A DNA stretch of 64,000 nt from Borrelia sp. RT5S (GCF_021165755.1 NZ_CP088936.1:124001-188000); one strand, 5' to 3'. Numbered from the stretch's first letter, positions 1 to 10,510 are shown. Notes: generated by a model not told the origin, from the sequence alone. Translations and numbers: made by a program.

Positions 1-1530
1 CAATTTATTCCTGGAGTCAATATTTGTCAATATAACTTTAAGCTTATCCCCAATATTCAAATTATCAAAAGTACTCATGCTAGATTCTTTAGTATCTCCA
101 AGTTGTATTTTACTAATAAACCCCATGATCTTATTATAAACTCTTACTTGAAGCCCCTTAGACTTCTTCTCAACAACTTCCACCTCAAGAGAATCCCCCT
201 TCTTATAGCTCCTGGCAAAATCATCCCAAGGATTCTCTTCCAACTGCTTAATTCCCAGTTTAATATTTTGTCTCTTTGCATCAAATTCAATAACTTTTCC
301 ACTAACAGAGCTTCCCACCTCAAAATAATCCTCTGGATTAACGTCGTCTACCCAAGAAATATCAAATTTACTAATGTAAGCATCTATACCCTCTTCGATA
401 TTAACAAAAGCACCCGTCTTCGTTATATTTTTAACAACCCCCTGTATAACTTTCCCAACAGAAAATCTCTCAGACAGATTATCCCAAGGATTCCCATTAA
501 CCTGCTTAATTCCTAAAGATATTCTTTGCCTTTCCTTATCTATCTCTAAAATCTTAACCTCCACAATTTGCCCAATCTTAACTACCTCTTGTGGGCTCTT
601 TATCACTCTTACCCAAGAAAAATTACTTACATGAAGAAATCCTGATATCTCATTATCAAGTTCAACAACAGCACCAAAGGGTAATATCTTAACAACCTTT
701 CCTTTAACAATGCTTTCAACTCCATACCTAGATTCAATAGAATCCCAAGGATTTGTCCTTAAAGCTTTAAGCGATAACTCCATCTTTGCTGTCTTCAAGT
801 TCAGCTTAATGATTTTTAACTTCAACCTATCACCAATATTAATAAAATCCTCAATATTTTCAACACGAGTGTAGGCAATATTCCTTTTATTTAATATTCC
901 TAAAACAAACTCCCTAACCCTTATAATAGCTCCATACTCTATGATCTTCTCAACAACTCCATCAACGATATCCCCCTCATTGTAAGAACTAACAAACTCT
1001 TTCCTTTTTTCAATCTCTCGTTCCTTTTCCAAAGTCCGCCTATCAAGAATAAGCTTCAAACCATCAGTCTTATTCGCTTCAACAACATAAAACTCAACAA
1101 TAGATCCTCTTTTTAATTTCTCATCTTTAGACCTAGAGCTTAAATAAAGAGGCATAAATCCAGTAGTATTTTCATTAATCTGTACCTTATACCCACTAGG
1201 CATCTCAAACATAATCTTGCCCTTAACCACTTTCCTATCTGCAATATACTCATCAACCTTATCTTGAAAACTCAAAGAATCAAGCTTCTCTACGCTAAGA
1301 ACCAAGCCCAACTCACCCCCTATCCTCGTAACTACCGCATCAATCCTATCTCCAATATTTGGAACGTTCTCAAACTCATCAACTCTAATAAATCCTTCGG
1401 ATTTATAACCAACATCTACAAGTACATAATCTTTCATGATATTTACAACAATGCCAGTAACATTACTCCCAAGATCTACCCTTTCAAGAACCTTCAGATA
1501 ATTTTCTTGCAAATCTTCTTGATTTTCCAT
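1..1530 (-). CDS. rpsA: 30S ribosomal protein S1 (C-terminus cut off by window)
   Basis: The frame is open from an ATG at 1530 to base 1, giving 510 residues that start MENQEDLQENYLKVLERVD. S1 in Borrelia is about 550 residues, so roughly 40 C-terminal residues lie outside the window. The protein is a chain of S1 RNA-binding repeats; typical pieces are VDVGYKSEGFI near the N-terminus and VTNIDSRNKL-like text at the cut edge. S1 helps the 30S subunit bind mRNA, particularly weakly structured leaders. The Shine-Dalgarno is AGAGGTGAGC just before the ATG. It lies 10 bases downstream of cmk, the common cmk-rpsA pair, so the two are probably co-transcribed. Counterpart of BB0127. Confidence 0.95.
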   Translation of the reverse strand, partial: MENQEDLQENYLKVLERVDLGSNVTGIVVNIMKDYVLVDVGYKSEGFIRVDEFENVPNIGDRIDAVVTRIGGELGLVLSVEKLDSLSFQDKVDEYIADRKVVKGKIMFEMPSGYKVQINENTTGFMPLYLSSRSKDEKLKRGSIVEFYVVEANKTDGLKLILDRRTLEKEREIEKRKEFVSSYNEGDIVDGVVEKIIEYGAIIRVREFVLGILNKRNIAYTRVENIEDFINIGDRLKLKIIKLNLKTAKMELSLKALRTNPWDSIESRYGVESIVKGKVVKILPFGAVVELDNEISGFLHVSNFSWVRVIKSPQEVVKIGQIVEVKILEIDKERQRISLGIKQVNGNPWDNLSERFSVGKVIQGVVKNITKTGAFVNIEEGIDAYISKFDISWVDDVNPEDYFEVGSSVSGKVIEFDAKRQNIKLGIKQLEENPWDDFARSYKKGDSLEVEVVEKKSKGLQVRVYNKIMGFISKIQLGDTKESSMSTFDNLNIGDKLKVILTNIDSRNKL

Positions 1531-1540
1531 GCTCACCTCT

Positions 1541-2200
1541 CTATATCATTTTTTTCAAATTCAAAGTTTCCACGATGCTATCACACGCATCTTCCAAACA
1601 TTTATAACTTGTGTCAATATAAAAAACATCCTCAGCTAATTCTAGCCTGCCATACTCTTTATTCTTATCAATCTCATCTCGTCTCTCCAGTGCATGTTCC
1701 AACTCACTTAAATCCATATTTTCATTTCTTTGTACATGCCGCCTTAAAGCACGAACCTCAACAGAAGCATCCAAATACACCTTAAAATCCGCCTCTGAAA
1801 AAACCACAGTAGTAATATCCCTACCCTCTATTATATAATTGCCACCTTCTAATTTAACTATTTCTCTCAACTTTTTATTCACAATATTCCTAACACCCAC
1901 ATAGGAAGAATAAAGTGAAACTTGAAGATCTATCTTTTCATTAAAAATAAGATCGGTCACACTCTTACAATTAAGCAAAAACTCAGAGCCGTCAAACTTG
2001 ATATCATTTTGGGAAATAAGTTCCAAAATTTTACCCTCGCAAAGTAAATCATACTCGTTTAAAGTAAATTGTTGAGCAATTAGAGTTATTATTCTATAGA
2101 GATAACCAGAACTAATAAACTTAAAGCCTAACCTCGCTCCCAATTCTTTCGCAATTGAACTTTTGCCCGAAGCTGAAGGACCATCAATCGCTATGATCAC
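1541..2200 (-). CDS. cmk: cytidylate kinase
   Basis: A 219-residue (d)CMP kinase, which phosphorylates CMP/dCMP with ATP in pyrimidine salvage. The P-loop IAIDGPSASGKSSIAKEL sits at residues 3-20; GRDITTVVF is the CMP-binding region and the C-terminal RRDEIDKNKEYGRL is the family signature (RD..D). The start is GTG and overlaps the stop of the upstream pseudouridine synthase by four bases (GTGA), so translation is probably coupled. Length is normal for the family. rpsA follows after 10 bases. Counterpart of BB0128. Confidence 0.95.
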   Translation of the reverse strand: MIIAIDGPSASGKSSIAKELGARLGFKFISSGYLYRIITLIAQQFTLNEYDLLCEGKILELISQNDIKFDGSEFLLNCKSVTDLIFNEKIDLQVSLYSSYVGVRNIVNKKLREIVKLEGGNYIIEGRDITTVVFSEADFKVYLDASVEVRALRRHVQRNENMDLSELEHALERRDEIDKNKEYGRLELAEDVFYIDTSYKCLEDACDSIVETLNLKKMI

Positions 2201-2939
2201 TTAATATTTCCTAAGAGTTCAGACTTTAATCTATTAACTGTAGCCAAAGGAATAATTCTGATTTGTCCTTCTTTTAAATCATCTAATCTAACACTCCCTA
2301 CTCTAACTCTGTGAAGAGTTTTTAAAAAGATATTTCTACTTAAAAACACTTTGCGAATCTCCCTGTTCCTACCTTCTGTTAAAACCAATCTAGCAGAATT
2401 CCTGCTAAGCACGACGTAAGATTTTAATCTAAATATTTCCCCTTCTATTCTTATTCCACGTTTAAAATCAACAAGCAAACCCTCATCAATAACCCTCTTC
2501 GACTCAACCAAATATTCCTTTTCTACAGCACCCCTTGGATGAACAATATCATTTGCAAACTGCCCATCATTAGTGAAAAGCAAAAGACCAGAACTCTTAA
2601 AATCAAGTCTACCCATTGAAAACAACCTCTCTTTAAACAAAGGCTGAACTAAAGATATCGCCAATCTCCTACCATCTGGATCAAAATTAGAACACAAATA
2701 ATTCCTGGGCTTATGTAGAGCAACATAGAGCTTGTTTCTAATTCCAAAGCCCTTAAAAACAAATAAACGCCCCCTATATTCTACGCTATCTCCCAAGCTA
2801 ACTTTATCTCCAAGCCTCGCAAGGCTACCATTTATTCTAACATTTTTTTTTTAATGAGATCTTCGCAACGTCTCCTTGAGCCTACACCCTTTCCTGCTAA
2901 AAAAACATGAACCCTAAGTCCTCTAGTTTCTTCTTTCAA
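2197..2939 (-). pseudogene. rluB: RluB/RsuA-family rRNA pseudouridine synthase, frame broken at an A10 run
   Basis: The downstream part (2197-2796, 199 residues) has the RluB/RsuA catalytic domain with the family motif GRLDFKSSGLLLFTNDG, whose Asp is the catalytic residue, and GRNREIRK. The S4 RNA-binding domain (LRVHVFLAGKGVGSRRRCED, then RINGSLARLGDKV) is present directly upstream but in two frames. The frame entering the run at 2843-2852 meets a stop within a few codons; the S4 text resumes one frame over. One extra A would restore about 247 residues starting at TTG 2939, which overlaps the end of recA and has GAGGAAA as Shine-Dalgarno. The downstream fragment alone has only a TTG start and lacks most of S4. 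This could be real decay, a homopolymer sequencing error, or transcriptional slippage. Counterpart of BB0129. Confidence 0.75.
2843..2852 (-). repeat. A10 homopolymer inside the rluB-like gene (T10 on the plus strand)
   Basis: Ten consecutive A residues on the coding strand fall within codons for the S4 domain. Eleven (or eight) would keep the S4 and catalytic halves in one frame. The run is the exact point where the reading frame changes. Confidence 0.85.
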
Positions 2940-3999
2940 CACTTTCCTCACTTAAAGCCAAATTAGCTTTCTCTTTCAAATTCCCAGGTTCAAAAAAATC
3001 TTCAAAAATTATCTTCCTAAGCTTACTCTCAAGTTCGCTAGTAAGTTCTTTTTCCTTAACAAGATAGTTAATAACACTTTCCCTGCCCTGTCCTAATTTA
3101 TCATTTCCCATAGAATACCAAGAACCCGTTTTCTGTATCAAGGCATATTTAACCGAAGCATCCAAGATGCTAGCCTCCCGAGAAATACCTTTCCCAAAGT
3201 AAATGACAAGCTCCACCTTACGAAAGGGAGGAGCCACTTTATTCTTAACAACCTTAACCCTTATCTTATTGCCAACAACATCATCAGAAGAACTTCCCGT
3301 GACCTGCTCAATCTTCCTAACCTCAAGCCGAAGCGAAGAATAAAACTTTAAAGCATTCCCCCCCGTAGTAGTTTCCGGATTTCCAAACATAACACCTATT
3401 CTCATTCTTATTTGGTTAATAAACATAATACAAGAGTTGGCCTTAGATAATATCCCCGTAATCTTTCTTAAAGCCTTGCTCATCAATCTTGCCTGAAGCC
3501 CAATGTGAGCATCCCCCATTTCCCCATCTATCTCGGCCTGCGGAGTTAAAGCCGCAACAGAATCAACAACAATTAAATCAACACCCCCACTTCTAATCAA
3601 ATATTCAGCAATTTCAAGCGCCTGTTCTCCCGTATCAGGCTGGCTAAGCCAAAGCTCATCAGTATTTACACCCAAAGCCCTTGCATAGGCAGGATCAAGA
3701 GCATGCTCAGCATCAATAAAAGCCGCTATCCCCCCTGTCTTTTGTACTTCAGCAATTGCCTGAAGAGTCAAAGTGGTCTTCCCAGAAGACTCTGGTCCAA
3801 ATATTTCTACTATTCTTCCCTTAGGGTAACCCCCAACACCCATTGCCTCATCCAACAAAATAGAACCACTTGATATGCTCTCTATTCCCCTACCCACAGG
3901 AGACGCTCCCATCTTGATAAGGCTTCCTTTTCCAAAATCTTTTTCTATCTGAATCCTAGCGAGCTCAATAGCCTTTTCTTTATTTAATTTGTCACTCAT
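2923..3999 (-). CDS. recA: RecA recombinase
   Basis: RecA forms filaments on single-stranded DNA and catalyses strand exchange in homologous recombination and repair. Walker A is GPESSGKT at residues 68-75; Walker B is [11 protein letters not shown], and the L2 loop region ([19 protein letters not shown]) is intact. I chose ATG 3999 (358 residues) because AGAGGAGAG lies just upstream; the in-frame GTG at 4038 would add 13 poorly conserved residues. The gene sits 49 bases after the giant greA, and its 3' end overlaps the likely TTG start of the rluB-like gene. Counterpart of BB0131. Confidence 0.97.
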   Translation of the reverse strand: MSDKLNKEKAIELARIQIEKDFGKGSLIKMGASPVGRGIESISSGSILLDEAMGVGGYPKGRIVEIFGPESSGKTTLTLQAIAEVQKTGGIAAFIDAEHALDPAYARALGVNTDELWLSQPDTGEQALEIAEYLIRSGGVDLIVVDSVAALTPQAEIDGEMGDAHIGLQARLMSKALRKITGILSKANSCIMFINQIRMRIGVMFGNPETTTGGNALKFYSSLRLEVRKIEQVTGSSSDDVVGNKIRVKVVKNKVAPPFRKVELVIYFGKGISREASILDASVKYALIQKTGSWYSMGNDKLGQGRESVINYLVKEKELTSELESKLRKIIFEDFFEPGNLKEKANLALSEESVERRN

Positions 4000-4048
4000 A
4001 CTCTCCTCTCTAGTCTTTATGGCCCTTAAATTCGACACTTTCTCTCTT

Positions 4049-6751
4049 CTAATTTATTTTGGCAGCCTCTATTTTTTTAACACAGTATCTAAACCGCGCA
4101 TCATTTATCACAAAATCAAGATCATCGCCTTCCTTAGCATCCAGTAAATTTTCTCCAAAAGGAGATTTATAAGAGATAACACCCTCATCCGGCTTTGATT
4201 CCCAAGGTCCAAATATCAGGTAAGATTCCTCCTGCCCTGTGTCCTTATTAAAGATAGTAACTTTCGTTCCAAATCCAACAACAGAACTTTGAAGCTCTTT
4301 AGTATCAATAACTTTAGCTACTTCTATCTCTAACATGAGAGAATTCAATTTTTTTGTTAAAAATTGCTGCCTTTCCTTTGCAGAGTGATACTCCGCATTT
4401 TCCTTCAAATCACCAAGTTCACGAGCCTTACCAATCTCTTTCGAATTCTCCGGTATTTCCACATCCTTCAAATATTGCAACTCTTTCTGCTTTCTATTCA
4501 AGGAGCTTAAAATAGTTAAAAACCCTACTTCAGATTTATCTCCTGAGACTTGAATTTTCTCATCCTCAAATTCAACATCGCCAAACACAGATCTTATTAC
4601 ATCCTTAATAGCTAGGAGGTCTTTTGGTGGAAAATCTTTTATATAAAAACAAGTCATATATAACCTCTTAGCAAGCTCCTCATCCATAACTTCACCCAAA
4701 ACTGAGCTAAGATACCTATCCTTAATCAAAAGATTAATAACCATTTTATAAGTCCTCTTGTTAGCAACAGAATTGTTCTTATTGTTAATCTTAATAACGC
4801 TGTCAGCTAGGATCTTGATTAAATTCACCAATAACTCTGAATCGGTATATTCCAAATTAAGTGAATAAGAACTATGATGTTTTAAAAGCCAAATATATGC
4901 GTCTTTATATACCTTATAATTTTTTATGATATAACCGAAAAGTTGCTCCGTCTCCCCCACGTCTTCCCTATAAAGGGCATCGACCAGCTTTTTGTTAACA
5001 AAGTATGGAAAAAGCTTCTTATAATAAACAACCCAATTACCCAACTCTTCCTTAACGAGAGCAACCAATTCCCTTTTAATTTCTGCATTCAAAATCGAAT
5101 CAAAAAGATCAACAATATCTCTAGGGTACTCCCTTAAAAGAACCTCCAAATTGATGTCCTTCTCCATATTAACCTTCAAAGCAAGTGTACTTTCAGAATT
5201 TCTTAAAGATTTAAGTATTACATAAGAACTTATAACATAATGATCAACTTTTGTAAAATTATTCACATAAATTAAAAAATAATTAAGCATTTCCTCCTCA
5301 ACATGCAAATTCCTTACAACACTACTAACGTTACAATAGTTCATAAAAATCTCATATCTCTTATAAAAATCTTTCTCCACTTTAAACTTGTCGTAGACTT
5401 TTTCATTGAAATTAGAAGCTCTTTCGTTATATACATAATAATCAATTTTGCCAGACGCCATCACAAAATGAGGATTATCCTTTAAAATTTGCTTCGCTTT
5501 AATACTCCAAGCATTCCAAACATTTTGAGTCATTAAACTAGGAACAAGCTCCTTTTTAATCCCCTTAAGGTCGATTGATTTATAGCTCTTAATGATTACC
5601 CTCAATGCCCATTCAACATCCTTTTTAATATTTTCTATAAGCTCTTCCCTTGGTCTAGTAGCCTTTAAAACCCTTATATCTTCTCTCTCAAGGGGAGCCA
5701 GCGCAGATATAGCCATATCAAAACTAATAAAATGCCCCCTCTTAGATACAAAATCCACCACAATACCCTGATCATTTACGTCCTTAACTATTCCAACAGA
5801 CCAAGTTTGATGATGTACAAAATTACCCTTAGCAAAAAACAAATATTTTTCAAAATCAGAGTAAACATCGACAAAATTCTTATCCAGGTTTTCAATATCG
5901 GATTTTTCAAGATACTCTTCAATATTTTTAACGCCCTTATACTTCTCCCTTAAAAAGATAGCTAAATTTTCCCTAGCCTTCTGGTTTTTATTGTCAAGCT
6001 TTAAAATTCCCTTTAAAATCTCTATCGTTTCATCCACATTCCCATTTACAGAATAATGTTCATACAAGTCCTCATAAAGAACTACAACCTTTTTAAAGCC
6101 AAGCTCCTTCTCAACCTTTGCCAGTATAAGAAGAAAAGAATCAAAATCGTCAGATACATATCGAGTCAGCTTAGTCCATATTTCTCTAACACCTGACATC
6201 TGCTTTTTTTCAATGAAACGATAAATAGCTTTCCTAAAAAAATATATAGACTTTTGTAAATCAATATTTTCATAATGAGCAGCAAGTTGTCTTACAAAAG
6301 TAGTATCATCAGCATCAGCCTCAACAATACGAACCCAGATATCCGGGAGTTTGTCATTCTCGTTATTTTGAGCATATATCTTTGCAAGAGTATAAAGAGC
6401 GTGTTTATTCTCAGAAATTAAAAGCATTTTATTACATATATGTTCAACAAGAGTCCACTTAAGATTTTGAGAAAACAAATCCACAACTGTAAGCAAACTC
6501 ATATCATTAAGAGGCCTTCTGCTATATATAAGCATACCCGAAACATAAAGACCAGCAATACTCTTCTTGATATCCTTTAAATGCTTACCACAAATATCTA
6601 AAGCTTCCTCTGTCAAATTTTCAGAAATTATATCCTCTATTAACTCATCCAATTCCTTTATCTTAGCAAGAGAATAATTATTAACAACTATCCTTGTCCA
6701 CTTGTCCTCTTGTAAAACATCATCTAATTTTTCCATAGTAATATTAGACAT
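4049..6751 (-). CDS. greA: GreA transcript-cleavage factor fused to a large N-terminal domain
   Basis: The protein is 900 residues, against about 158 for ordinary GreA. Residues about 747-900 are a full GreA: the coiled coil carries [14 protein letters not shown], which includes the acidic tip residues needed for RNA cleavage in backtracked polymerase, and the C-terminal FKBP-like part includes [19 protein letters not shown]. The first roughly 740 residues are helical and TPR-like, with stretches such as [19 protein letters not shown] and [25 protein letters not shown]. Their function is unknown. The start ATG has AGGAGAG four bases upstream. The TPR gene at 6782 ends 30 bases upstream. The long form is, to my knowledge, a spirochaete feature (BB0132). 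Confidence 0.93.
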   Translation of the reverse strand: MSNITMEKLDDVLQEDKWTRIVVNNYSLAKIKELDELIEDIISENLTEEALDICGKHLKDIKKSIAGLYVSGMLIYSRRPLNDMSLLTVVDLFSQNLKWTLVEHICNKMLLISENKHALYTLAKIYAQNNENDKLPDIWVRIVEADADDTTFVRQLAAHYENIDLQKSIYFFRKAIYRFIEKKQMSGVREIWTKLTRYVSDDFDSFLLILAKVEKELGFKKVVVLYEDLYEHYSVNGNVDETIEILKGILKLDNKNQKARENLAIFLREKYKGVKNIEEYLEKSDIENLDKNFVDVYSDFEKYLFFAKGNFVHHQTWSVGIVKDVNDQGIVVDFVSKRGHFISFDMAISALAPLEREDIRVLKATRPREELIENIKKDVEWALRVIIKSYKSIDLKGIKKELVPSLMTQNVWNAWSIKAKQILKDNPHFVMASGKIDYYVYNERASNFNEKVYDKFKVEKDFYKRYEIFMNYCNVSSVVRNLHVEEEMLNYFLIYVNNFTKVDHYVISSYVILKSLRNSESTLALKVNMEKDINLEVLLREYPRDIVDLFDSILNAEIKRELVALVKEELGNWVVYYKKLFPYFVNKKLVDALYREDVGETEQLFGYIIKNYKVYKDAYIWLLKHHSSYSLNLEYTDSELLVNLIKILADSVIKINNKNNSVANKRTYKMVINLLIKDRYLSSVLGEVMDEELAKRLYMTCFYIKDFPPKDLLAIKDVIRSVFGDVEFEDEKIQVSGDKSEVGFLTILSSLNRKQKELQYLKDVEIPENSKEIGKARELGDLKENAEYHSAKERQQFLTKKLNSLMLEIEVAKVIDTKELQSSVVGFGTKVTIFNKDTGQEESYLIFGPWESKPDEGVISYKSPFGENLLDAKEGDDLDFVINDARFRYCVKKIEAAKIN

Positions 6752-6781
6752 TAAACTCTCCTAATATCAATTTTATTAAAC

Positions 6782-7726
6782 CTAATTTACGTATTGCTGA
6801 TATATCCCTATATCTATCTCTTTGATATAAGACAAAATTTCATCAATCCGAACCCGATCCTCTTTTATCCTCACATAGTGATCAATAAGCCAAAAATACT
6901 TATTAATAAGCCTTGGAAGCAATATGCTCTCGTTTATTGACCTATAAGATTTTGCCCTAAGCTCATTACGCAAACTATAAACAGACTGTTTCAAATGTCC
7001 AAGTTCAATAGGCCTTAATTCTCTTTTTATGTTAAAAACACCATTCAACGTCCCATAAACGGGTATCCACTCCTTAATAAGAGTATCTGATACATTCCTC
7101 TCACACTTAATGGTTTCTATTAATTTAAGTATCATCTCAGATTCAAGAGCATCTATATCTATCTTTTGAGGATTAATAAAAAAAGCTTCTCTAAACAATA
7201 CCTTAGCTTCCTTAATCTCATCAATAAGGGCATAAGAATCCGCAAGCTCCGCTAACACATCTGAATTTTCCTTAGCATCTCCCAGTATCTGCAAGAAAAC
7301 AGTTATAGCCTTCTCATAATTGCCCATCCCCTTGTAAGATTTAGCAATCTTTGTTAAAACATCTAGGTTTTCTGGTTGCAACTTGTATATATTTTTGTAT
7401 ATTTCCAAGCACAACTGAAACACAAAGTGTTTGATTGAATTACGTCCTTGAATAAAATCAAAATCCATCTTCTTTAAATATCTTCTTGCAAAATTATTCC
7501 ATTCCCTTATTAAAAACTCAGCCCTTTCATACTCCTTGCCTATTCTATCAAGGCTTTCAACCTGACCATTCCAATACACAGAACTCTTAAGCGCAGTCAA
7601 AATTTCAACATTATCAAAATCAAGAGAATGTGCTTCTTCCGATTTTATCAAAGCTGCCTTAAAATCACCTTTTCTGAAGCTTAAGTAAATCTCCTTAGTT
7701 AATTCCGTGATTTTTTCCGATGACAC
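6782..7726 (-). CDS. TPR-repeat protein of unknown function
   Basis: A 314-residue soluble protein with no signal peptide or membrane segment. TPR-like helical pairs are seen around residues 15-50 (FRKGDFKAALIKSEEAHSL) and 115-185 (LDVLTKIAKSYKGMGNYEKA, then SDVLAELADSYALIDEIKEA). These usually act as protein-binding scaffolds. The start is GTG at 7726 with GGTGGGA upstream. It lies 30 bases before greA in the same direction and probably shares its transcript, and the N-terminal extension of GreA is also TPR-like. Counterpart of BB0133; partner unknown. Confidence 0.75.
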   Translation of the reverse strand: MSSEKITELTKEIYLSFRKGDFKAALIKSEEAHSLDFDNVEILTALKSSVYWNGQVESLDRIGKEYERAEFLIREWNNFARRYLKKMDFDFIQGRNSIKHFVFQLCLEIYKNIYKLQPENLDVLTKIAKSYKGMGNYEKAITVFLQILGDAKENSDVLAELADSYALIDEIKEAKVLFREAFFINPQKIDIDALESEMILKLIETIKCERNVSDTLIKEWIPVYGTLNGVFNIKRELRPIELGHLKQSVYSLRNELRAKSYRSINESILLPRLINKYFWLIDHYVRIKEDRVRIDEILSYIKEIDIGIYQQYVN

Positions 7727-7861
7727 ATTCCCACCACTTTACAATTTAAATAAATCCCAAAAGAACTTGTATAAATTATATCATTAATCATTCTTTAGTC
7801 AAACCTGACTTTTTTAAACAAAAAACAATATTTTATTTATTATTTTTTTAAGATAAAATCT

Positions 7862-9040
7862 ATGTGTGGCGATGTTAAAAATAAAATCATGAGGGTATCT
7901 TCCACTTATATGAAGCCTAATAAGATTATCAGTAAATCCATTTACTATTACAACTCTCAAAAATATTCCGAGGTTGTCAAGCTTTTAGAAAAGGAGATCT
8001 TTTTATACAAAAATTACTACTTCTATCATTATATTTTGGGGATGACTTATCTTAGAATGGGCAATTTAACAAACTCTCAAACATATCTAAAGAAGGCCTA
8101 CACCTTAAACCCAACAGACCCGAATGTTAAGCAGTCGATTGCAATATTATTAGTAGCTCAAGGCAAGGAAGACAAAGCCGTACGGATATGGCTTAAAATG
8201 CTAGAAGAAAATCAAGACACAAAACGCGCAGAACTTTCTTTAGAAACTATCCGAAGAAATCCAATTCAGGGAACGCTATTTTTAAACAAAAAAAACACGT
8301 ATGATAAACTGTTTCCAGAAATCAAAGCAAAAAGAGAGGAAGCCCTATCTGGGTTGATCAAAATATCATCAGCAGTAATGGGACTTATTGCCCTAGTACT
8401 AGCAATATTACTACTTATAAATTCTAGAGAGTTATTTACTCTGAAAGTTAGTTCAAAATCAAAAAATAAAAAAGGTATCAATAACATAACAGCATACATT
8501 GATGACATTAAAATAAATAACAAAGAAAAGATCGAAAACGATGAAGGACAATTTATATTCATACTTACCGAAACCGAAATTAAAAATTCATTTCAAAAAA
8601 TAAAAACTCACCTAAAGGAAAATAAAGATAACTTTGCAAGAATTGAAATAAACAAAATACTAAACTCAAACGCATCAGAATCAATTAAGCTTAAAGCTAA
8701 GAATCTTGCCAGTTTCATCTCACGGCCAGATTTTATTACATTTGATGACTATTTGGATTTAAAAAAAATTAAAGAAACTCCATTAATTTACTCAAATGCA
8801 TATGTAAAATGGGAAGGAATTGCAAATAATATCGAGAAGAGAGATAACATAATTTATTTTGATTTTTATGTAGGGTACAATAAAAACACCCTTGAAGGCA
8901 TAATCACAACAAAAACAACTTTTGACATCGACATCGACTCTAGAGATTCAGTTGAAATACTCGGTCAGATAGACTACAACAAAAACAGACTTGCTTTAAA
9001 TGCAATTACAATTCGAACAATAGAGAAATCAAAAAGCTAA
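7862..9040 (+). CDS. TPR protein with one membrane segment, unknown function
   Basis: 392 residues. Residues about 20-125 contain TPR-like repeats (YYFYHYILGMTYLRMGNLTNSQTYLKKAYTLNP in pieces). One hydrophobic helix at about 168-187 (SAVMGLIALVLAILLLIN) follows, then a lysine/asparagine-rich region of about 200 residues that may be extracytoplasmic. There is no Shine-Dalgarno before ATG 7862 or before the in-frame ATGs at 7889 and 7910. A TAAGAT box begins 13 bases before ATG 7862, so a leaderless message is possible. It is divergent from the TPR/greA unit. Counterpart of BB0134; I do not recognise a function. Confidence 0.7.
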   Translation: MCGDVKNKIMRVSSTYMKPNKIISKSIYYYNSQKYSEVVKLLEKEIFLYKNYYFYHYILGMTYLRMGNLTNSQTYLKKAYTLNPTDPNVKQSIAILLVAQGKEDKAVRIWLKMLEENQDTKRAELSLETIRRNPIQGTLFLNKKNTYDKLFPEIKAKREEALSGLIKISSAVMGLIALVLAILLLINSRELFTLKVSSKSKNKKGINNITAYIDDIKINNKEKIENDEGQFIFILTETEIKNSFQKIKTHLKENKDNFARIEINKILNSNASESIKLKAKNLASFISRPDFITFDDYLDLKKIKETPLIYSNAYVKWEGIANNIEKRDNIIYFDFYVGYNKNTLEGIITTKTTFDIDIDSRDSVEILGQIDYNKNRLALNAITIRTIEKSKS

Positions 9041-9084
9041 TTTCCTTTCATGCATACACTTAAGTAAGTTTGGCCTCATTTAAA

Positions 9085-10455
9085 TTAAAAAGGTGTGCAT
9101 AAAAATTTATCATTCCCCTTAATAGCCTTTATAGCCTCGCTGAAAGATAATAACAACTCTTCCTTTTTAGTTAAATCTCTCACTCTCACCTTATCCTCTC
9201 TATATTCCTCTTGACCAACAAAAACTAAAAATCTTATATCCTTATGAAGAGCATATTCAATTTGTTCCTTAATATTTTTGCCCTCTTTGTTCTTTGGATA
9301 CACCTCGCAAGCAATATTATTCGACTTAGAATAATCATGCCTCCTAAACCTATCTGCAAGTTTGTAATAATAAGCTTCCAGCCCACTATCTATATTAACA
9401 ATCAATACTCTAGAACTGGCTTTAGTAACAAACAATTTGATATAACTAAACTTTTCATTCTCAATCACATCTTTGATTCTATCAACCCCAAAAGAGCCCC
9501 CAACGCCTGAAACCTTTTGTAAAGAGCTAGAAAATGATGATACCAAATTATCATATCTGCCACCGCTACAAATGCTACCCATATCAATTCCTGATATCTC
9601 TGCTTCAAATACAACCCCAGTATAATAATCAAGCCCACGAACTATCTTAAGATTTAAATTAAAAGCATCTTGAATTCCTAATGAACTTAAATGCACAAAA
9701 ATACCTTCAAGCCTCTTAATAGCATCATTATCGCCCAGAATGTTTTTCAAAGCCTCCAATTTTTCCCAAAAAGTTCCTTGCAAATTTATAAATTTCAAAA
9801 TTAAATCAACATGCTCTTCGCTTAACTCCGTAAGCAAATTTTTCCTAACGTTTTCAATTCCAATTTTATCTAATTTATCTACATTTCTTAAAATAAAAAT
9901 ACTCTTGCCCTCTAGCCCCAACATGTTTACATAAGAATTTAATATTCCAACGTGAGAGAAATGTATAATAAACCTTCTATCAATACCTTCTATAAAATTT
10001 AAAAAAACCTCCTCAAGTCCACAGTAAGCAATGGATAAAATTTCAGCATCACTTTGAAAAGTATCCTCACCTATCATGTCAAAATCAAACTGCATAAATT
10101 CTCTGTATCTTCCCTTTTGCGTATTTTCACCTCTGAATACCTTTCCTATCTGAAACCTTTTAAAAGGAAACCTAAGCTTAGCTCTATTGGTAGCAATAAA
10201 TCTTGCGAAAGGAACCGTCAGGTCGAAACGCATAGCAACATCTCTATCACCATTATCCTTAAACCTATAAGCTTGTTTTTCTACTTCATCTCCGCCTTTC
10301 CTGAAAAGAAATTCGGAATATTCAAGTACAGGAGTGTCTATTAAATCAAAATTATATGACATAAGAACACTATATATTTGCTTTATCACATGGGTACGGA
10401 TCAAGGCTTCCTTGGGTAAATAATCCCTAAAACCTTTCAAAGTTCTAACGTTCAC
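9085..10455 (-). CDS. hisS: histidyl-tRNA synthetase
   Basis: 456-residue class II aminoacyl-tRNA synthetase that charges tRNA-His. The N-terminus KGFRDYLPKEA is the motif 1 lead-in. FKRFQIGKVFRGENTQKGRYREFMQFDFD covers motif 2 (here in pieces), the histidine-A signature is LDYYTGVVFE, and SGGRYDNL plus GGSFGVDRI form motif 3. The C-terminal anticodon-binding domain follows. The start is GTG 10455, with AGAGG 12 bases upstream. A TATAAT on the minus strand at 10505-10510 is the likely -10 box. It is divergent from the PBP gene. Counterpart of BB0135. Confidence 0.95.
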   Translation of the reverse strand: MNVRTLKGFRDYLPKEALIRTHVIKQIYSVLMSYNFDLIDTPVLEYSEFLFRKGGDEVEKQAYRFKDNGDRDVAMRFDLTVPFARFIATNRAKLRFPFKRFQIGKVFRGENTQKGRYREFMQFDFDMIGEDTFQSDAEILSIAYCGLEEVFLNFIEGIDRRFIIHFSHVGILNSYVNMLGLEGKSIFILRNVDKLDKIGIENVRKNLLTELSEEHVDLILKFINLQGTFWEKLEALKNILGDNDAIKRLEGIFVHLSSLGIQDAFNLNLKIVRGLDYYTGVVFEAEISGIDMGSICSGGRYDNLVSSFSSSLQKVSGVGGSFGVDRIKDVIENEKFSYIKLFVTKASSRVLIVNIDSGLEAYYYKLADRFRRHDYSKSNNIACEVYPKNKEGKNIKEQIEYALHKDIRFLVFVGQEEYREDKVRVRDLTKKEELLLSFSEAIKAIKGNDKFLCTPF

Positions 10456-10504
10456 TATATTTAAACCTCTATTAATTTCAAATTTAATCTCATCGTAATA
10501 TGAT

Positions 10505-10510
10505 ATTATA
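10505..10510 (-). promoter_or_regulatory. likely -10 box of hisS
   Basis: A perfect TATAAT on the minus strand lies about 50 bases before the hisS GTG, in the 131-base divergent gap with the PBP gene. No convincing -35 is seen. Confidence 0.45.

Noticed and set aside
103-516. 137-residue plus-strand ORF
   Set aside because: Antisense to the rpsA repeats; shadow of the real frame.
1264-1785. 173-residue plus-strand ORF
   Set aside because: It lies opposite rpsA and cmk, has low-complexity composition, no ribosome site and no recognisable motif.
2197-2796. The 199-residue pseudouridine synthase fragment taken as a complete gene
   Set aside because: It starts only at TTG inside the S4 domain, and the missing part of S4 is found just upstream in another frame.
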